Source: Phycisphaerae bacterium (GTDB lineage: Bacteria; Planctomycetota; Phycisphaerae; Phycisphaerales; Phycisphaeraceae). From it: a stretch of DNA of 64,000 bases. The notes under the pieces were generated by a model. The model was given only the letters and a program-made list of their open reading frames with translations, ran no database searches and was not told the origin of the DNA. The position numbers and the translations under genes were made by a program. Below are positions 40,251 to 48,219 of the stretch, piece by piece (the stretch's first letter is position 1; the number at the start of each line of letters is the position of its first letter). The stretch lies in the NCBI GenBank assembly GCA_030432595.1, contig JAUIGU010000001.1:372001-436000 (forward strand), given 5' to 3'.

Positions 40251-43013
40251 TTGTCTCTTGATCTGTTTCTTCGCCGTCTGCCCACCCGTCGACTGCTCGC
40301 GAGTGTGCTGTCCATGTCCCCCGCCGTCACCGGCAGCGCGTTCACACTGCTGGACAACTTCGACGGCTACGACAACAGCGGCGATACCAATGTCTCGGCC
40401 GGCATCACCAACGGCGTGTGGAACGCCGAACACGACCAGACCGACTTCGCCGACATCGTCGATTCCGCATCGGCACCAGGCAACCAGGTGCTGACCATCC
40501 ACGGCGGCGGCAACGGCGGCGGGGGCAACTGGCGCGGCGTCGACACCGACCTGTCCGCCAACTGGAACGCCGGCGTCGCCCACGGCAACTCCGCGACCTA
40601 CTTTTTCCAGTTCCAGGCCCGAAGCGGCGGCCCCAGCGACTTCGACGTCATGATGGGCCTCACCGACGACGTCACCAACATCGACAGCAACGAGTCGTGG
40701 CAGGACTTCGCCGTCATGCCCTTCCTCGTCGGGCCCGGCAGCGGTGGCGGCGGGCTGACGTTCCGCGCTTCGAAAGACGGCCAACCCGACGAAGTCATCC
40801 TCGACGGCGTCGCGCTCGACCAGTGGTACAACGTCTGGCTCGTCGTCGACAACGCCGCCAAGACCTACGACGTCTACACCTCGACCGACAACGCCGTGCC
40901 CACGCTCGGCGCCAACGACGCGACTTACCGCAACGGCTTGGGCGGCGGCGACCTCGACGCGTTCGGCTGGATGTCGGGGAAAGACGCGTCCGTCGCCTTC
41001 GACAACCTCTACCACGCGGCCGGTGTCGACCTCTCCAACCCGCTCGCGCTCGAGCCGACCTTCACCGCCCACGTCGCGCTCAACACCGGGCGGGTCTACC
41101 TCGTCAACCACGACGATGAAGCGGTCGAGCTGGACTACTACCTGCTCGAGAGCGAGGCCGGGGCGCTGTCCCCGTCGACCTGGCAGAGCATGGCGGACGG
41201 TGACGGCTCGCCCACCGGCTGGACCCAGGCCGGCGGCGCGACCGAGACCCAACTCGCCGAGCTGAACCTGACGGGTTCGACCGTGCTCGAGGAAGACGCG
41301 TCGATGGACCTTGGCTCCGCATACGACCCCGCCGTGTTCGGGCAGCTCCAAGAGGCCGACCTCGAACTCAAGTACGGCGTCGCCGGGCAAGACGCGCTAC
41401 GCATCGGCGGCGTTGCGTACTTCCTCGACGGCGATTACAACGACTCCGGCCTCGTCGAGCAGGGCGACCTTGATTTAGTCCTGCAAAACTGGGGCGAATC
41501 CGTGCGTCCCGCAGCGTGGTCTTCGTCGTTTCAATTCGACGGCTTCGTCGATCAGGGCGAGCTCGACCGCGTGCTGCAAAACTGGGGCGACGCGCTGTCG
41601 CCGAGCTCCGCATCGACGTCGCCCTTGCCCGAGCCGGGCAGCGCCGCGTTACTCATGCTCGGTGGTCTGGCTGCTGGTAGGGCGTCACGCAGCCGGCGTC
41701 GCGTCTCGCTTCGTAAGAACGTCCAACGAAGCGCAACGCGTTTCGCCTTCGTCCCCGCCCTGCTCACCCTCACCGCGCTCGGCGTGTTTGCGCCGACCGG
41801 CCAAGCCCAGGACACCGGGTACGTCTTCGCGTACTTCCAGGGCGGCTGGCCGACCGGTGGGCACAGTGGCGTGTACATGGAATACAGCGAGGACGGCCTG
41901 AACTTCGCGCCCATGAACAACGGCGACCCCGTCTTCGTCCCGCCCGAGGCGTGGGGACCCGGCACCGACACCGACATCAACGACGAGGACCAGGCCCGCG
42001 ACCCCTCCGTCGTCTACGGGCCCGACGGCTACTTCCACATGGTCTGGACCTCGGGCATCAACACCCGCTCCATCGGCTACGCCCGCTCGGCCGACCTCCA
42101 AACGTGGACGGACGAACAGCTCATCGACATCTGGGACACGTCCACCGTCGTCAACCACACGTGGGCGCCCGAGTTGTTTTACGACGAAGTCAACGCGAAA
42201 TACCAGATCATCTTTGCGTCCGATCTCGACGGCGGCGACCACAAGCTCTATTCCATCACCACCGACGACTTCGGCAGCTTCTCAGCGCCCGACGTGTTCT
42301 ACTACAACGGCGCGACCGTGATCGACGCGATGATCGCCCGCGACAACGACAACAACCAGTACCTCATGGCCATCAAGGACGAGCAGGGCGACCAGAAGAA
42401 CATCCGCCTCGCCACCGGCCCCACCGCGCAGGGCCCGTGGTCGACCAGCAACCCGATCATCGTCGGGCCCGGCTCGGCCATCGAGGGCAACGTCACCGAG
42501 GGTCCGTCGCTCTTGAAGATCGGCGACACCTGGCACATGTACTACGACGCGTACGGCGCGGGCTACTTCGGCGTCGCCGCCACCGACGACCCCGATCCGA
42601 CCGACGCGTCGGAGTGGGTGAACCTCACCAGCCAGGCCGACCTGCCCAGCGGGCACCACGGCACGGTCTTCGCCGCGTCGCTCGACACGATCGCATTCGA
42701 CTTCCTGCCCTACGCCCGCAGCGACCTCACCGGCGACGAAACCATCGACGTCGCCGACTGGACGCTCTTCGCCGCGTATCACCTCGTGGATCTGTCCCAA
42801 CTCGGCGACCCGGCGGACTACGGCGACCTCGACGGCGACGGCGACAACGACTTCACCGACTTCCGGCTGTTCCAGGCGGACTACGACCGACTCAACGGCG
42901 ACGGCAGCTTCGCGGTGATGCTCGACGCCGTGCCGGAACCGGCAGCGCTGGCCCTGATAGCCCCGGTGGCGCTGGCATGCCGGACCCGCCGTCGTTATGG
43001 CGCGATCCGATGA
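40251..43013 (+). CDS. Two-part surface protein: module-dockerin-PEP-CTERM fused to signal-like segment, GH43, dockerin, PEP-CTERM
   Basis: 920 residues. TTG 40251 is preferred because GGAGG ends 7 bases before it; a GTG at 40224 is open but lacks SD support. Part one (to about residue 480) has a signal-like N-terminus, a module shared with the giant protein at 30267 (LLDNFDGYDNSG, WQDFAVMPF, WYNVWLVVDNA), dockerin-like units and PLPEPGSAALLMLGG with RSRRR. Without a stop, a new basic-hydrophobic stretch (RFAFVPALLTLTALGVFAP, then TGQAQ) follows. A GH43-like propeller begins at DTGYVFAYFQGG (RDPSVVYGPDGYFHMVW, WAPELFYDEVNAKYQIIFAS, VIDAMIARDNDNNQYLMAI, VTEGPSLLKI). The end is DLDGDGDNDFTDFRLF and VPEPAALALIAPVALA with RTRRR. 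Two genes may have fused. Confidence 0.75.
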   Translation: MSLDLFLRRLPTRRLLASVLSMSPAVTGSAFTLLDNFDGYDNSGDTNVSAGITNGVWNAEHDQTDFADIVDSASAPGNQVLTIHGGGNGGGGNWRGVDTDLSANWNAGVAHGNSATYFFQFQARSGGPSDFDVMMGLTDDVTNIDSNESWQDFAVMPFLVGPGSGGGGLTFRASKDGQPDEVILDGVALDQWYNVWLVVDNAAKTYDVYTSTDNAVPTLGANDATYRNGLGGGDLDAFGWMSGKDASVAFDNLYHAAGVDLSNPLALEPTFTAHVALNTGRVYLVNHDDEAVELDYYLLESEAGALSPSTWQSMADGDGSPTGWTQAGGATETQLAELNLTGSTVLEEDASMDLGSAYDPAVFGQLQEADLELKYGVAGQDALRIGGVAYFLDGDYNDSGLVEQGDLDLVLQNWGESVRPAAWSSSFQFDGFVDQGELDRVLQNWGDALSPSSASTSPLPEPGSAALLMLGGLAAGRASRSRRRVSLRKNVQRSATRFAFVPALLTLTALGVFAPTGQAQDTGYVFAYFQGGWPTGGHSGVYMEYSEDGLNFAPMNNGDPVFVPPEAWGPGTDTDINDEDQARDPSVVYGPDGYFHMVWTSGINTRSIGYARSADLQTWTDEQLIDIWDTSTVVNHTWAPELFYDEVNAKYQIIFASDLDGGDHKLYSITTDDFGSFSAPDVFYYNGATVIDAMIARDNDNNQYLMAIKDEQGDQKNIRLATGPTAQGPWSTSNPIIVGPGSAIEGNVTEGPSLLKIGDTWHMYYDAYGAGYFGVAATDDPDPTDASEWVNLTSQADLPSGHHGTVFAASLDTIAFDFLPYARSDLTGDETIDVADWTLFAAYHLVDLSQLGDPADYGDLDGDGDNDFTDFRLFQADYDRLNGDGSFAVMLDAVPEPAALALIAPVALACRTRRRYGAIR

Positions 43014-43063
43014 GCGGCACGTCGTTCTTTGGCCCGGGCGGTTCAAACGGCTAAAACACGCGG

Positions 43064-45373
43064 ATGCGACGATTCCTGGCCTTGTTGCTCGTCTTGGGTT
43101 TCGCCATGGTCGGCCACGCGTACGGTGCCCCGCTGTCGATGAATGGGCGGCCGGTCCAACTCGACATTCGGCCGGCCGGCGAGCGTGGCGTCCGCATCAC
43201 GCTTAAGCCGACGTTGTTCGAGTCGGCGTTTCCAGTCAATCCAGCGCTGATCGATCGTGTGGCCCCGCCGCCTGTCGTGAGCCTGCGTGAACTCGACGGC
43301 GCTGTGCGGAAGCGCGTCGGCACGTTGACGGTGGAAGTTCGGCCGTCGCCGCTGACCGTTCGCGTGATGGGCGAACACGGCGCGTTGATTCAAACACTGA
43401 CGTTCGAGAACGACGGCGGTCTGGGTTTTGTGGTGGATGGGCCCGTACTGGGCATGGGCGAGGGCGGGCCGTTGCCGCAGCGCGGCGAAAACTGGCGGGA
43501 AGCGAAGGTCGAGTTCGACCGGCGGGGGCGCGTGCACGCGATGCAGCCGCGCTGGCAGGCCGACATGTACGGATCGCGCAACCCGGTGGGCCTGCTCATC
43601 GGCACGAAGGGCTGGGGGCTCTACGTCGCGTCGCCGTGGGGCCAATTCGATCTGACGCAGGAAACCCGCGGCACGTTTACGCCGCGCGGCGGCACCGCGG
43701 AACAACGCCGATCGCAGAACCACGGCGACCAGCGCGAGACGCTCGGCAAGGGCATCCCGCCGTTCGACGCGTATGTGCCGGGGCTTTACGACGTGTTCGT
43801 GTTTGACGCACGCGACCCGGCGGCGATGATGAAGGACGTGTCGTTGATCAGCGGGCCGGCCGTGCTGCCGCCGCGCTGGGCCTTGGGCTACATGCAGTCG
43901 CACCGGACGCTGGAAGACGATGCGCAGATGGTCGAGGTCGTCGATACGTTTCGGCGGAAACAGATCCCGCTCGACGCGGTGATCTACCTGGGCACGGGGT
44001 TCACGCCGCGCGGCTGGAACACGCCGCAGCCCTCGCTGAGTTTCAACCCGGAAGTGTTCACGCGTGAGCCGCGCGACGTGGTCGCGGACCTGCACGAACG
44101 CAACGTGAGGGTCGCGGTCCACGTCGTGCCCTGGGACCGCGACGGACTCCCGACGCTGCACGGCGACATCCCGCCGACGGCAGACGAAGACGTGACCGAC
44201 GGCCACCTCGCGCGTTATTGGCTGGAGCATGTGCCGCTGGTCGAAGCGGGCGTGGACGCGTGGTGGCCGGACGAGGGCGACTGGTTCGATCTGTTCGAGC
44301 GCTTCAAGCGGCACCAGCTTTATTACCAGGGCCCGCTGTCAACGACGCCGAACGTTCGCCCGTGGAGCCTGCACCGCAACGGGCACCTGGGGATCGCACG
44401 CTGGGGCGGCTGGGTCTGGTCGGGCGACACGGAATCGACGTGGAAGGCGCTCGAAGCGCAGATCGCGGTGGGGTTGAATCACTCGCTGAGCCTGTCGCCG
44501 TTCTGGGGCAGCGACATCGGCGGGTTCTTCCCCACGGAAGAGTTGACGGGCGATTTGTACGCGCGGTGGTTCCAGTTCGCGGCGTTCACGCCGTCGTTCC
44601 GCGCCCACGGCCGGACGTGGTGGACCCGGCTTCCCTGGGGCTGGGGTTTGAGCGATCGCGGTCCGCTCGAAAGCCGGACGCCGCCGCTGGAATCATCCAT
44701 GAACAACCCGGCCATCGAGCCGATCGTCAAGCGCTACGCCGAGCTGCGTTACCGGCTGCTTTCGTACCACTACACGCTGGCATGGGAAGCACGCGAGACG
44801 GGCATGCCGATGATGCGGGCGCTGTGGCTGCACCACCCCGAGGACGTGCGGACGCATGATCTGGGCGACCAGTACCTCTGGGGCGAGGACTTGTTGATCG
44901 CGCCGGTGTACGAGCGGGGCGCGACCGCGCGTGATGTGTATCTGCCGGAGGGGATCTGGTACGACTGGTGGACGAACGAGCAGCAGGCCGGCGGCGAAAC
45001 GATCACGCGCGCCGTGGACCTGGCGACGATGCCGATCTATGTCCGTGCCGGGGCGATCCTGCCGTGGGACCCGCCGCGCCAGCACACAGGCCAGCCGGTG
45101 GACGAACCGTTGACGATCCGCGTGTATCCGGGGCGGGACGGGCGTTTCATACTGTATGAAGACGACGGCAAGAGCCTCGACTACCTGAACGGGGCGTTCG
45201 CGCTCACGGCGTTCCGTTGGAATGACGCCGAGCGGACACTTGAGATCGAGCGGCGCGGGGCGTGGCCGGGCACCGAGGCCGACGCGCCGCGGACACTGAT
45301 GATCGAATTGATGCCCGACGGGCCCCGGCGTGCGGTCGAGCTGAGCGGCCCGCGAACCGCCGTGTCGTTCTGA
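43064..45373 (+). CDS. Glycoside hydrolase family 31 enzyme
   Basis: 769 residues, a signal peptide at the N-terminus (FLALLLVLGFAMVGHAYG). The GH31 barrel has LPPRWALGYMQSHRTLEDD, then AGVDAWWPDEGDW with the nucleophile Asp (about 403) and WSGDTEST with the acid/base Asp (about 455), HSLSLSPFWGSDIGGFF, and FQFAAFTPSFRAHGRT. The C-terminal beta domains follow (DLATMPIYVRAGAILPW, YEDDGKSLDY), including a DUF5110-like end. Family members are alpha-glucosidases, alpha-xylosidases or alpha-galactosidases. The replacement of the common D-x-N/E pair by PDEGDW is slightly unusual. It lacks a PEP-CTERM signal, so it is probably periplasmic. It follows the fused GH43 gene by 50 bases. Confidence 0.9.
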   Translation: MRRFLALLLVLGFAMVGHAYGAPLSMNGRPVQLDIRPAGERGVRITLKPTLFESAFPVNPALIDRVAPPPVVSLRELDGAVRKRVGTLTVEVRPSPLTVRVMGEHGALIQTLTFENDGGLGFVVDGPVLGMGEGGPLPQRGENWREAKVEFDRRGRVHAMQPRWQADMYGSRNPVGLLIGTKGWGLYVASPWGQFDLTQETRGTFTPRGGTAEQRRSQNHGDQRETLGKGIPPFDAYVPGLYDVFVFDARDPAAMMKDVSLISGPAVLPPRWALGYMQSHRTLEDDAQMVEVVDTFRRKQIPLDAVIYLGTGFTPRGWNTPQPSLSFNPEVFTREPRDVVADLHERNVRVAVHVVPWDRDGLPTLHGDIPPTADEDVTDGHLARYWLEHVPLVEAGVDAWWPDEGDWFDLFERFKRHQLYYQGPLSTTPNVRPWSLHRNGHLGIARWGGWVWSGDTESTWKALEAQIAVGLNHSLSLSPFWGSDIGGFFPTEELTGDLYARWFQFAAFTPSFRAHGRTWWTRLPWGWGLSDRGPLESRTPPLESSMNNPAIEPIVKRYAELRYRLLSYHYTLAWEARETGMPMMRALWLHHPEDVRTHDLGDQYLWGEDLLIAPVYERGATARDVYLPEGIWYDWWTNEQQAGGETITRAVDLATMPIYVRAGAILPWDPPRQHTGQPVDEPLTIRVYPGRDGRFILYEDDGKSLDYLNGAFALTAFRWNDAERTLEIERRGAWPGTEADAPRTLMIELMPDGPRRAVELSGPRTAVSF

Positions 45374-45549
45374 CTGACCGCCGGGCATCCGCGTCACCGG
45401 TCTTACTGCGCTCGGCACGAAAAACGCCCGTTATTTGAAATGCGATGTCAAACCGGGGCGGACTCGGCGCATTTACTTGTGTGGGTGATTCAGGATTCTG
45501 GCTCACGCTTGGATCATTTCGGATTTAAAATCTTTTTCCCAAGTAGTTT

Positions 45550-46083
45550 ATGGAAAAATCGGCCGCCATCAGAACCCTGCTAACCGAGCAGCCCCGGCTG
45601 CTGGCGTACATCCGCACGATGGTGGTGGACCCTGCGCTGACGGATGAGGTGTTTCAAGAGGTGGCCGTGCTCCTGCTGGACAAGTACGAGGGGCTGGGCG
45701 ACGACCCGCACCTCCGCGGCTGGCTGATGATCACCGCCAAGAACCTCTCGCTCAAGGCGATCCGCGACCGGGCCCGCCGGCCGATGGCGCTGGACGAGCA
45801 GACGCTGGAGGCGATGGACACCCACTGGCAGCACCTGGACCGCGACGCGCTGGACGACCGGCTGGAGTCGCTGCGCATCTGCCTGGCGCACCTCACCGAC
45901 TACGCCCGCCGCATCCTCCAACTCCGTTACCGCAACGGGCTGATGGGCGACGAACTGGCCGCGGCGCTCAACCGCAAGAAGCAGACCGTTTACACCGCTT
46001 TGACGCGGATCCACAAAGCGCTGGCCGAGTGCATCGAGCACCGCGAGCAGGCGGTCTTCCGAAGGAGCCCGACCCAGGGATGA
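45550..46083 (+). CDS. Sigma-70 family (ECF-type) sigma factor of the planctomycete group
   Basis: 177 residues. Region 2 (DEVFQEVAVLLLDKYEGLGDD, then LRGWLMITAKNLSLKAIRDR) and region 4 (YARRILQLRYRNGLMGDELA, KKQTVYTALTRIHKALAECI) are clear. This matches the Rhodopirellula/Verrucomicrobium subgroup of small sigma factors. Its stop overlaps the FecR-like gene (ATGA), so the pair is coexpressed and the partner should be its anti-sigma or sensor. The most likely targets are the surrounding surface-glycan genes. It is preceded by a 176-base gap with an AT-rich stretch (45521-45535) that may hold its own promoter. Confidence 0.9.
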   Translation: MEKSAAIRTLLTEQPRLLAYIRTMVVDPALTDEVFQEVAVLLLDKYEGLGDDPHLRGWLMITAKNLSLKAIRDRARRPMALDEQTLEAMDTHWQHLDRDALDDRLESLRICLAHLTDYARRILQLRYRNGLMGDELAAALNRKKQTVYTALTRIHKALAECIEHREQAVFRRSPTQG

Positions 46084-48089
46084 GCGTGCCGACCGACCCG
46101 ATCCAGGCCCTGGCGCAGACCGACGACCTCGCGTTCGTCGGCGAGGCGATGCGCTACCTCGACGGGTTGATGGACGCGGACGAGGTCGCGGCGTTCTCGG
46201 CGAGCTTGCGGGAAGACGCCGCGCGGCGCGAGATCCTCGTGGCGGTGGCGTATCTCCAGCAGCACATCAGCCGGTTGGAACAGACCGCCGACGAACGCTC
46301 GCTTCCATTGTCGACCGCGGCCCACGCCATCGGCGATGATCCCGAACCTGGTGACACCGACGGCCTGCTCGATGCCCTGCTCGCAGAGCACGGTGAGGGT
46401 GACGGGGCTTTGAAACTGGTGGAGCTGAACGAGCCTCCGCACGCAGTGTCCGTGACGCGTGCCACGCCCGCACCAGACGGCGGCCCGACCACGGCACGCC
46501 CCGACGAACGCGGCGCGATCATCGACTTCGCCGGGCTCTATATCGCGCGGAAAGACACGGCGTCCGGCGGCGGCATCAAGGTCAAGCACCTGGGCTGGGC
46601 GGCGGCGTTGATGGCCGCGGCGTTCGTGGGGTGGAACTGGTTCAACCGGCCGACGCCGCCGGTCGAACTGCCCGTGGTCGCGACGGTGACGGGTCAGAAC
46701 GGCGCGGCGTGGGACCGCCCGGACGTGATCCGTGTCGGCACGGCGTTGCGGCAGGACGACGCGTTCACGCTCGAGCACGGGCTGTTGGAGATCCGGACGC
46801 AGCGCGGCGCGACCGTGCTGGCCGAGGGGCCTTGCGAAGTGCAACTGGTCGGCGACAACCGCGTGCGGCTCACGCGCGGCAAACTGGTTGCCCGGGTGCC
46901 CGACGCGCGGGCGCACGGCTTCGCGGTCGACACGCCGGGCGCGCAGCTCATCGACCTGGGCACCGAGTTCGGGGTCGCGGTGGACGGGCGTTCGGCGACG
47001 CGGACGGCGGTGTTCGACGGCAAGGTCGTGCTCGCGGGCGCGGCTCAGCCCAAGGCCGGGGGAACCTCGTCCGGGCAGACGCGCCCGTTGGAACTGACGC
47101 CGGGCCGGACGGCGCAGGCGTCGTCGTCCGGGCGGATCACCGAAGACGCCGTCCCGTCGGCGAAACTGGCCAACTCGTTCCGCTGGTCGATCGACGAGCC
47201 GGCGATGCCCGATTACGTGCTGGCGTACTGGCGATTCGACGACGTGCCGGTGGGTCAGCGGTTGGCGCACCAGGACGGCCGGGACGCGGACCGCGGGCGC
47301 ATCGCCGCCCGAGATTCGTCTGGCCGTAACAACCACCTCTACACCTACGACGAGGACTTCGCGCCCTGGGGCGTCGATGACATTCCCGGCCCGGTCGTGC
47401 CGGGGCCGCGGCTTTTCAACACGGCGAGCATCCGCACCTACGGGCAGACCGCCGGCGGCTTCAAAAACCTCTACACGCGCGGCGGCATCCACGACACCTC
47501 GGCGCTCGAGCTGGCCGAGATGGACCGCTGGACGGTCGAGCTGTCGGTCAAGCCCAAGAGACTCACCGGGACGCAGTCGCTCCTAGCCAAGCAGTACCTC
47601 TCCGAGCACGACGGCACGGTGGACTGGCTGCCCAACCACGGCTGTGTGCTGGCGATCCAGTTGATCGACGGGTTCATTGGTGTCGAGATGCTCGACGACG
47701 ATGGCCGGCTCCACACCTACACCGGCAAACGCCGGCTGTCCACGGACCGCTGGCACCACGTCGCGGTCGTGCGCGGCGACGACACGCTCGATGTGTACGT
47801 GCGCCCCGAGGGACAGCCACTCTTTATCCACGAACGCCTGGCCGCGTCGCTCCCGGCGGCGTCGCTGCGGCTGCTCGACGCGTCGAACGCCCCGCCGTTC
47901 GGTCGGCGGCTGCCGCTGGAATGGAACCTCGGCGGCCTGGCGGACACGACGCAACACGCCCCGGCGATGCTCGACGAGGTGCGCATCTGCCGTACGGCGT
48001 TGCCGGTGGATCGGCTGCTGTTTACCCCGCGTTCGTCCGACCCGCTGGCCGCGGCCGTCATGCCCTCGGACGGGTGGGGCTCGGACTGA
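46080..48089 (+). CDS. FecR-type regulator with C-terminal LamG-like domain
   Basis: 669 residues starting in the sigma-factor stop (ATGA). The N-terminal cytoplasmic part (LMDADEVAAFSASLREDAARRE, near residues 26-50) resembles anti-sigma segments of FecR partners. One membrane helix lies near residue 170 (LGWAAALMAAAFVGWNW). The FecR domain follows: ATVLAEGPCEVQLVGDNRVRL, ARAHGFAVDTPGAQLIDLGTEFGV and AVFDGKVVLAG. The outer part (about 375-650) is a concanavalin-like LamG domain: YVLAYWRFDD, TVELSVKPKR, DRWHHVAVVRGDD and DEVRICRTALPVDRLL. The arrangement suggests a membrane sensor that reads an extracellular glycan and frees the sigma factor. This is inference from the architecture. Confidence 0.85.
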   Translation: MSVPTDPIQALAQTDDLAFVGEAMRYLDGLMDADEVAAFSASLREDAARREILVAVAYLQQHISRLEQTADERSLPLSTAAHAIGDDPEPGDTDGLLDALLAEHGEGDGALKLVELNEPPHAVSVTRATPAPDGGPTTARPDERGAIIDFAGLYIARKDTASGGGIKVKHLGWAAALMAAAFVGWNWFNRPTPPVELPVVATVTGQNGAAWDRPDVIRVGTALRQDDAFTLEHGLLEIRTQRGATVLAEGPCEVQLVGDNRVRLTRGKLVARVPDARAHGFAVDTPGAQLIDLGTEFGVAVDGRSATRTAVFDGKVVLAGAAQPKAGGTSSGQTRPLELTPGRTAQASSSGRITEDAVPSAKLANSFRWSIDEPAMPDYVLAYWRFDDVPVGQRLAHQDGRDADRGRIAARDSSGRNNHLYTYDEDFAPWGVDDIPGPVVPGPRLFNTASIRTYGQTAGGFKNLYTRGGIHDTSALELAEMDRWTVELSVKPKRLTGTQSLLAKQYLSEHDGTVDWLPNHGCVLAIQLIDGFIGVEMLDDDGRLHTYTGKRRLSTDRWHHVAVVRGDDTLDVYVRPEGQPLFIHERLAASLPAASLRLLDASNAPPFGRRLPLEWNLGGLADTTQHAPAMLDEVRICRTALPVDRLLFTPRSSDPLAAAVMPSDGWGSD

Positions 48090-48157
48090 CTTTCTCATTT
48101 TCTGGTGTGTTTTGACCGCTTCGTTTTCACCTTGATTCTCGGATCGACTTCGCGAAC

Positions 48158-48172
48158 AGCCCGGCTCGGGCT
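48158..48172 (+). promoter_or_regulatory. Small hairpin in the leader of the second giant beta-strand gene
   Basis: AGCCCG-GCT-CGGGCT, a perfect 6-bp stem 47 bases upstream of ATG 48220. The SD CGGAGG follows at about 48205. A role is not shown. Confidence 0.35.
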
Positions 48173-48219
48173 CGACACCCCCACTTGTTTCTCTTCTTTT
48201 TCCACGGAGGTTTTGGATC

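Noticed and set aside
41630-41830. A stop codon and separate start for two genes
   Set aside because: No in-frame stop or convincing start with SD was found between the PEP-CTERM part and the GH43 part; it is therefore annotated as one gene with the doubt noted.
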